From Chloracidobacterium sp. UBA7659 (GTDB lineage Bacteria; Acidobacteriota; Blastocatellia; Pyrinomonadales; Pyrinomonadaceae), in contig DLHV01000044.1 of assembly GCA_002483395.1 (NCBI GenBank), positions 1,700 to 19,737 on the forward strand: a stretch of DNA of 18,038 bases. The letters are read 5' to 3'. Shown in pieces: positions 13,692-18,038 of this stretch. A program made the position numbers and the translations under genes. Positions within the stretch are counted from its first letter, which is position 1. Each line of letters opens with the position of its first letter. Under the pieces are notes generated by a model that searched no databases, was not told the DNA's origin, and saw only the letters and a program-made list of their open reading frames with translations.

Positions 13692-13728
13692 GTCTAAGAT
13701 CGTGGAACATCGTTATGTCCGATAAGTT

Positions 13729-14163
13729 TTATTTTTGTTCAAGGATAGAGACAAAATCCGTTTTGATGTAAGCATCGATCTCATCGCGGACACGGCGAAA
13801 TGCGGACAGACGCGTTTCTGCGTCACCTTTCACCTCCGCCGGATCGTCGAAAGCGTGATGGATAAGCTTTGTTACAGCAGGGATGTACGGGCAATTCCCT
13901 TTTGCGTTGTCGCAAACTGTCAAAACGTAGTCTATTTTCTTTCCTGCAAACTCATCTACCGATTTGGAACGGTTTTTCGAAATGTCGATACCGATCTCGG
14001 CGAGCACGGTGATGGCCTCCGGGCGGACGACGCTCGGACGCGTTCCCGCGCTATATATCGCATAAGTATCGCCTTTTGTGTATTTCAACAGCCCTTCTGC
14101 CATCTGCGACCTCGCTGAATTCCCGGTGCAGAGAACTAAAATACTCTTTTTATCTTCAGGCAT
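13729..14163 (-). CDS. arsC: Thioredoxin-coupled arsenate reductase (LMW phosphatase-like)
   Basis: A 144-residue cytoplasmic enzyme that reduces arsenate to arsenite. The phosphatase-type loop CTGNSARSQ (Cys12 to Arg18) binds arsenate; the redox relay pair is Cys84 and Cys91 in TVCDNAKGNCP, as in the Staphylococcus pI258/Bacillus enzyme type that uses thioredoxin. HHAFDDPAEVKG supplies the general-acid Asp and DEIDAYI closes the fold. All three cysteines are present, so it should be active. It starts 5 bases after the acr3 stop codon and is clearly co-transcribed with it, giving reduction plus export in one unit. Confidence 0.95.
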   Translation of the reverse strand: MPEDKKSILVLCTGNSARSQMAEGLLKYTKGDTYAIYSAGTRPSVVRPEAITVLAEIGIDISKNRSKSVDEFAGKKIDYVLTVCDNAKGNCPYIPAVTKLIHHAFDDPAEVKGDAETRLSAFRRVRDEIDAYIKTDFVSILEQK

Positions 14164-14168
14164 AGGTC

Positions 14169-15242
14169 TTAAACTGAAACGCTTTCAGCAAATTTGTTCC
14201 GCTGTTTCAGCGCGACATTGACGAGAAGGATCAAAACCGGAACCTCGATGAGCGGGCCGATCACGGCCGCAAATGCAACTCCGGAGTTGATTCCGAAAAC
14301 CGCGATCGCCACCGCGATCCCAAGCTCGAAATTGTTGCCCGCCGCGGTAAATGCGAGCGAGGTGCTCTTTGCGTAATCTGCACCCGCTCGTTTTGCCAGG
14401 TAGAATGCGCTAAAAAACATTATTACAAAATACAGGACCAGCGGAATCGCGATCCGTACAACATCAAAAGGGATCTGGACGATAAGCTGCCCCTTGTAAC
14501 TGAACATCACGACGATAGTGAACAACAATGCGATCAATGTGATCGGGCTTATCCGCGGGATAAAAACGTGATCGTACCATTCGCGTCCCTTCGCTTTGAC
14601 AAGTGAGAACCGCGTCAACATCCCCGCGAAAAACGGGATTCCAAGATATATAAGAACGCTTTCCGCGATCTGGCCGATGCTGACGTTTACATCGGCACCC
14701 GAGACACCGAAAAGCGGTGGCAGAACCGTCACGAACACATAGGCGTATACGCTGTAAAAAAGCACCTGAAATATGCTGTTGAATGCGACCAACCCAGCGA
14801 CATACTCGTTGTCTCCACGTGCTAGATCATTCCAAACAATGACCATTGCGATGCAGCGGGCGATGCCGATCATGATCAGCCCGATCATGTATTCCGGCTT
14901 GTCGAACAAGAACGTCACCGCCAGAAAAAACATCAGCAGTGGCCCGATTATCCAGTTCTGCACCAGGGAAAGAGCGAGTATTTTTGTGTTGCGAAATACG
15001 TACGGGAGTTCCTCATACTTCACTTTCGCCAACGGCGGGTACATCATCAGGATCAGCCCGGCGGCGATCGGCAGATTCGTCGTGCCGATCTGGAACTTAT
15101 TAATGACCTCGGCTGCGCCAGGTATGAGGTATCCGATCCCCACGCCAAATGCCATTGCGGCAAAGATCCAGAGCGTAAGGTAACGGTCAAGGAATGATAG
15201 TCGCATCAATGATTCCGGTCGCTCAGGTTCGGTTGCTGCCAT
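14169..15242 (-). CDS. acr3: ACR3-family arsenite efflux permease
   Basis: A 357-residue inner-membrane carrier of the BASS-like superfamily with about ten hydrophobic helices, which exports arsenite. The essential cysteine lies in [18 protein letters not shown] (Cys130) and the conserved glutamate in [12 protein letters not shown] (Glu333); [19 protein letters not shown] is the other discontinuous-helix signature. The start ATG 15242 gives a 12-residue polar N-terminus; Met13 ([13 protein letters not shown], 15206) is an alternative, and neither has a strong ribosome binding site. A promoter with an ArsR-like operator is seen 32-60 bases upstream, so acr3-arsC can be transcribed apart from arsI and the PLP gene. 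Confidence 0.95.
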   Translation of the reverse strand: MAATEPERPESLMRLSFLDRYLTLWIFAAMAFGVGIGYLIPGAAEVINKFQIGTTNLPIAAGLILMMYPPLAKVKYEELPYVFRNTKILALSLVQNWIIGPLLMFFLAVTFLFDKPEYMIGLIMIGIARCIAMVIVWNDLARGDNEYVAGLVAFNSIFQVLFYSVYAYVFVTVLPPLFGVSGADVNVSIGQIAESVLIYLGIPFFAGMLTRFSLVKAKGREWYDHVFIPRISPITLIALLFTIVVMFSYKGQLIVQIPFDVVRIAIPLVLYFVIMFFSAFYLAKRAGADYAKSTSLAFTAAGNNFELGIAVAIAVFGINSGVAFAAVIGPLIEVPVLILLVNVALKQRNKFAESVSV

Positions 15243-15258
15243 ATATTATGATTGTAAC

Positions 15259-15301
15259 ATACGGATATGCGGATATATATATAAGAAACCGCGCGGTTCA
15301 A
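15259..15301 (-). promoter_or_regulatory. Probable acr3 promoter with degenerate ArsR-type operator
   Basis: On the minus strand TTGAAC (15296-15301) and TATATA (15274-15279) are 16 bases apart, a fair sigma-70-type pair. Over and after the -10 lies CATACGGATATGCGGATATATAT (read on plus, 15259 onward, in parts), which shares the ATATGCG..GATA...ATATAT look of the arsI-arsR palindrome. The spacer contains a perfect 12-bp palindrome AACCGCGCGGTT (15287-15298) overlapping the -35. All of this is by eye. Confidence 0.45.
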
Positions 15302-15398
15302 CATTTCTTTAGCCAGTCGGACGATAGAAATCAAAAATTTCCCGGAATCAAGAATAATCATCTCAAGACGATTTGGTCAGCCTTCTTACGACGATGAT

Positions 15399-16568
15399 CT
15401 ATCCTAACGCGTCAAATATGTCTTGGCTTATATCATCAATATTCTCAATTCCGACAGAAATTCTTAAAAGTCCTTCGGATATACCGGCTTTGGCCCGTTC
15501 GTCCGCGGAAAGTGTCGCGTGAGTCATCAGGGCCACCGGCTGGACAAGCGTCTCGACCCCGCCGAGCGATGTTGCAAAGGTGCAAACCTTGACCTTGTTG
15601 ACGAATGCCTTGGCGGCCTCGGCAGTGCCGGCGTCGATTGCGATCATACCGCCGAAACCGTTCATCTGCAGGTTGGCGATTGCATGATTCGGATGCGATG
15701 CGAGGCCGGGATAATGGACCGCTGCTACCATGGGATGTGAGACAAGCAAATGCGCCAGATGCAGGGCATTTGTGTTGTGTCTTTCCATCCGCAATGCCAG
15801 AGTCCTGATACCCCGCAAGACCAGCCAGGCGACCTGCGGGGCTATGTTTCCGCCGTAGAATTTGTTTGCTCCGTGACGTGCCTTCTCGACCAAGTCACGA
15901 TTTCCGACAAGCACACCGGCCGTCAGATCACTATGACCGCCAAGATACTTGGTTGCACTGTGGATGACCGCGTCGATTCCTAGTTCAAGGGGCCGTTGGT
16001 TAAACGGCGTTGCAAACGTGTTATCGGCCACCGTCACGATCCCTGCGGCTTTTGCGATCACCGCAACGCGGGCAAGGTCCGTGATACTGACCAGCGGATT
16101 TGAGGGGGTTTCCATCCAAAATAACTTAGTTTCTGGACGCACCGCGTCGGCATAAGTCTCTGCGTCAGTTGCGTCGACAAATGTCGTCGATATCCCAAAT
16201 TTCTCCGCAACATGCTTGAGAAAGTTCGTCGTCGTCGAATACATCGATTCAGGTGCGACGATATGATCGCCCGACTTAACGATTGTAAGAACCGCAGCCG
16301 ATGCCGCAGCCATTCCGGATGCGAGCGCAAGGGCGGCTTCGCCGTGCTCAAGTTGGGCGACGGCGTTTTCAAGGGCGGTTTGCGTCGGATTGCCGAGCCT
16401 TCCGTAGAAATAGCCGGGTTTTTCGTAATTGTGAATTGCGATGCCTGCATCCGCGTCCGAAAAAGCAAAAACCGACGCCGGATATATCGGAACCGAGAGC
16501 GCTCCAAAATTTCCTTCGCGGTCTTCGCCAGCATGGACGGCTAGTGTGTCAAATGATTTGTGGTCCAT
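15399..16568 (-). CDS. Transsulfuration-family PLP enzyme (cystathionine gamma-synthase/lyase-like) in the ars operon
   Basis: A 389-residue Cys/Met-metabolism PLP enzyme. It shows PYFYG-type YFYGRLGNPT (Tyr55, Arg57 for phosphate binding), ASGMAA (84-88), PESMYSTTTNF with Tyr110, ETPSNP (153-158), ADNTFATP with Asp182, and the Schiff-base lysine in HSATKYLGGHSD (Lys207). The Cys that marks classical methionine gamma-lyases after the PLP-stacking Tyr is a Thr here, so cystathionine synthase/lyase or homocysteine/cysteine chemistry is more likely; the exact reaction is not decided. ATG 16568 with GGAG 6 bases upstream is chosen; a longer frame to 16694 runs into arsI. It lies 13 bases after the arsI stop, so it is co-transcribed with arsI, and 156 bases before acr3. 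Confidence 0.88.
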   Translation of the reverse strand: MDHKSFDTLAVHAGEDREGNFGALSVPIYPASVFAFSDADAGIAIHNYEKPGYFYGRLGNPTQTALENAVAQLEHGEAALALASGMAAASAAVLTIVKSGDHIVAPESMYSTTTNFLKHVAEKFGISTTFVDATDAETYADAVRPETKLFWMETPSNPLVSITDLARVAVIAKAAGIVTVADNTFATPFNQRPLELGIDAVIHSATKYLGGHSDLTAGVLVGNRDLVEKARHGANKFYGGNIAPQVAWLVLRGIRTLALRMERHNTNALHLAHLLVSHPMVAAVHYPGLASHPNHAIANLQMNGFGGMIAIDAGTAEAAKAFVNKVKVCTFATSLGGVETLVQPVALMTHATLSADERAKAGISEGLLRISVGIENIDDISQDIFDALG

Positions 16569-16581
16569 CAATACTCCGGTT

Positions 16582-17160
16582 TTAGCAGCAAGGCTGAGAT
16601 ATTTGACCAATAGTAGACGCCTTTTGGCTCGGCGTGCAACAAGCAGCAGTAGATAATTCCTGATGCTCCAGCTTGTCGCCGCACCCACATGCATCGGCCC
16701 TCGGCTCAGTGTTCTCTAGTACTACGAATACTTCCCATTCGTTGCCGTCGGGGTCTCGGGCCCAAGTTTTGTCCTGAAGCGAGTAACAGCAATCTACCTT
16801 CATTTCGTCAACAGTCATTAGTCCGTCGGCGATCCAACGCTCGCGGGTCTTTAGTACATCATCAGTCGATTCGACCTGGATGCCGAGGTGCGATAGAGTT
16901 CCGCCTTCGGCATACGGCACCTCATTGAGCACGAAGTTGAGCGGCGGATTCCGCACGTCAAATTTTGCGTAACCGAATCTTGGTTTTTCATTGTCGAGAC
17001 CAAGATTTTCGCGGACGATCGAATGCGTCGTTGTGTTCCCGGTGATGAATTTCATCGGCTCGATCCCGAATAGCTTTTTGTAAAAGTCGACGCTCTCGGA
17101 AACGTTTTTTACATTCAAAGAGATATGCGGCTTGAGTGTTTTAACGGTTGATTGTGTCAT
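16582..17160 (-). CDS. arsI: ArsI-type C-As lyase / CadI family dioxygenase
   Basis: A 192-residue vicinal-oxygen-chelate protein. ArsI uses Fe(II) and O2 to cut the C-As bond of trivalent methyl- and aromatic arsenicals. The metal ligands are in place: His12 (KPHISLNV), His91 (LSHLGIQV) and Glu143 (NEWEVFVV). The arsenical-binding pair Cys124-Cys125 is in VDCCYSLQDKTW, followed by DPDGNEWE. The C-terminal tail is Cys-rich (Cys158, 160, 174, 175, 191, 192). Residues about 40-60 (TGNTTTHSIVRENLGLDNEK) look like an insertion compared with the Bacillus enzyme as I recall it. AGGAG lies 10 bases before ATG 17160. The family is also annotated cadmium-induced CadI, but the CysCys pair and the ars context favour ArsI. 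Confidence 0.92.
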   Translation of the reverse strand: MTQSTVKTLKPHISLNVKNVSESVDFYKKLFGIEPMKFITGNTTTHSIVRENLGLDNEKPRFGYAKFDVRNPPLNFVLNEVPYAEGGTLSHLGIQVESTDDVLKTRERWIADGLMTVDEMKVDCCYSLQDKTWARDPDGNEWEVFVVLENTEPRADACGCGDKLEHQELSTAACCTPSQKASTIGQISQPCC

Positions 17161-17187
17161 AATATGTATGCTCCTAATCTATAAATT

Positions 17188-17209
17188 CATATATGCGATA
17201 GCATATATG
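17188..17209. promoter_or_regulatory. Probable ArsR operator
   Basis: A perfect dyad CATATATGC (17188-17196) - GATA - GCATATATG (17201-17209) lies in the 119-base gap between divergent arsI and arsR. AT-rich imperfect dyads of this size are the usual ArsR/SmtB sites. On the minus strand it sits between TTTAAC (a poor -35) and an AT-rich -10 region for arsI, so binding would block arsI; it is about 70 bases from the arsR start. A second small dyad TTGTC-AA-GACAA (17240-17251) is nearer arsR. Confidence 0.75.
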
Positions 17210-17279
17210 TTAAAGCGAATATATTCCTTCTATTCCGATTTGTCAAGACAAAATTCCAAAATCGTGATATTATTTTTCC

Positions 17280-17747
17280 ATGAACGAAAACGCTTTGGCA
17301 TATATGGAATTGTTTTATATGGCACTGGCCGACAAAACCCGGCTTCGGCTTCTCAATCTAATGCGTGACGAGGAAGTGTGCGTTTGCTTCTTTACCGAGG
17401 TGCTGGGCGACAGCCAGCCAAAGATATCGCGCCACCTCGCCTATTTGCGCAACGCGGGAATCGTTAAAGCCCGGCGCGAAGGGAAGTGGATGCACTACAG
17501 CATCGTCGCGCCGGAGACCGAAGGCGGCAAGAATGTACTGAATGAAGTCTTGGCCTGGCTGGACGATCAGGATGACATGCGGCAAGAACGGGAGAAATAC
17601 AAACGGGTCTGCTGTTCGCCCGAGGTGCTTGTTCAGATAGCCCGGACACCGATCACTTTCGCTTTGCCGAATGGAGAGACGTTCGATGAGCCGGAATACG
17701 AATACTCGCATTCGGCACATAATGAGATCGACGAATTCCTGCTCTAA
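17280..17747 (+). CDS. arsR: ArsR-family arsenite-responsive repressor
   Basis: A 155-residue winged-helix repressor that should leave DNA when As(III) binds. The N-terminal helices (YMELFYMALADKTRLRLLNLMRD) lead to EVCVCFFTEVL, the equivalent of the ELCVCDL metal-binding box (Cys34, Cys36); the recognition helix is QPKISRHLAYLRNAGIV and the wing RREGKWMHYSI. About 50 residues follow the usual end of the fold, with a second vicinal pair Cys111-Cys112 (KRVCCSPEVL) and an acidic tail. No ribosome binding site precedes the ATG; a TATTAT at 17268-17273 ends only 6 bases before it, so the mRNA may be leaderless. It is divergent from arsI, and its stop overlaps the converging DUF5522-like gene. Confidence 0.93.
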   Translation: MNENALAYMELFYMALADKTRLRLLNLMRDEEVCVCFFTEVLGDSQPKISRHLAYLRNAGIVKARREGKWMHYSIVAPETEGGKNVLNEVLAWLDDQDDMRQEREKYKRVCCSPEVLVQIARTPITFALPNGETFDEPEYEYSHSAHNEIDEFLL

Positions 17748-17926
17748 ACCTGAAGTTTTTCGTCTTTCGGATACGGGCAGTTCCGACAGCCGTTATTGCA
17801 GCAGTAGCCGCGTTTTTTCAGAAAGTGTGCGGTAAGAACCATCAGGCCGTTCTCAAAATAATAATCTAGGCCTTCTTTGAATTCGGTCTCCGGTTGGTTC
17901 GCTTTCGATTCGTTATCGCTTGTCAT
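17744..17926 (-). CDS. Small Cys-rich DUF5522-like protein
   Basis: A 60-residue protein with a polar N-terminus, then DYYFENGLMVLTAHFLKKRGYCCNNGCRNCPYPKD. The GYCCNNGCRNCPY block (four Cys in CC-x3-C-x2-C) is the hallmark, from memory, of DUF5522; it could bind a metal or an Fe-S cluster, which is inference. ATG 17926 is chosen over an upstream TTG (17935). It overlaps the 3' end of the upstream tlyA-like gene by 14 bases, suggesting coupling, and its TAG overlaps the arsR TAA from the other strand (17744-17747). Confidence 0.78.
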   Translation of the reverse strand: MTSDNESKANQPETEFKEGLDYYFENGLMVLTAHFLKKRGYCCNNGCRNCPYPKDEKLQV

Positions 17927-18038
17927 ACAAAGCAAGGAACTCTTTATTCCCCGCCGCCCCGAGGATCGGTGATTCGATTACGCCCGCGACTCGCAGCCCA
18001 ATTCCTTCGGCAAACCGATTTATCTCCTGAACGACTCG
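17913..18038 (-). CDS. tlyA: TlyA-family rRNA methyltransferase/hemolysin-like protein, C-terminal end only
   Basis: Only the last 41 codons are in the window, reading from 18038 to TAA at 17913-17915. EINRFAEGIGLRVAGVIESPILG followed by GAAGNKEFLALYDKR is the typical end of TlyA-type FtsJ-like methyltransferases (16S/23S rRNA 2'-O-methylation, SAM-dependent). The S4 domain and SAM-binding part would lie beyond the window. The TAA lies 14 bases inside the next gene's reading frame. Confidence 0.82.
   Translation of the reverse strand, partial: RVVQEINRFAEGIGLRVAGVIESPILGAAGNKEFLALYDKR

Noticed and set aside
16569..16694. N-terminal extension of the PLP enzyme (42 extra codons)
   Set aside because: The extra residues are basic and non-homologous, overlap arsI, and a GGAG stands 6 bases before the internal ATG at 16568.
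1..18038. tRNA, rRNA or riboswitch genes
   Set aside because: No cloverleaf, rRNA core or known aptamer pattern was seen by eye; a tRNAscan/Infernal run would settle it.

Overview
The window (about 52-54% GC by eye, coding on both strands, many SDS-like outer-membrane/secreted proteins) looks like a chromosomal segment of a Gram-negative-type heterotroph. The protein styles (secreted S9 peptidase, YCF48-like propeller, E1 alpha/E1 beta pair split by a PH-like protein, bacterial inositol-phosphate synthase, CTCTGCG-type palindromes) suggest Acidobacteriota, perhaps Blastocatellia/Pyrinomonadaceae. That placement is an inference from memory of such genomes, not a computed result.

Layout. 1-3629: the 3' part of a phosphoglycerate dehydrogenase gene, a small lipoprotein, an SDR-type epimerase, a secreted beta-propeller protein and a small membrane protein, mostly tightly packed with ATGA overlaps. 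3571-6110: E1 alpha and E1 beta of a 2-oxo-acid dehydrogenase with a small PH-like protein between them, the last two joined by a TAATG overlap. 6111-6219: two palindromic repeat elements. 6219-8441 (minus): a secreted prolyl-oligopeptidase/DPP-IV-type peptidase. 8508-8592: a third type of palindromic repeat. 8616-9963: two related membrane/PH-like proteins flanking a DUF4242-like protein.

9964-10821 has no intact gene. It holds a decayed IS1-family transposase fragment and then two diverged copies, 121 bp apart, of a module made of two hairpins each. This is the least explained part of the window. 10822-13636: myo-inositol-1-phosphate synthase and a one-domain Clp-type AAA+ unfoldase that carries a ClpP-docking-like IGF loop.

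13729-17747 is an arsenic resistance island. On the minus strand are arsI (C-As lyase family), a transsulfuration-type PLP enzyme, acr3 (arsenite efflux) and arsC (thioredoxin-type arsenate reductase); divergent from arsI on the plus strand is arsR. A perfect 9-bp-arm palindrome in the arsI-arsR gap is the likely ArsR operator, and a weaker look-alike overlaps a probable second promoter in front of acr3. Together the genes would reduce arsenate, export arsenite and demethylate organoarsenicals; the PLP enzyme inside the operon is the unusual member. 17744-18038 (minus): a small Cys-rich DUF5522-like protein and the 3' end of a TlyA-family rRNA methyltransferase gene.
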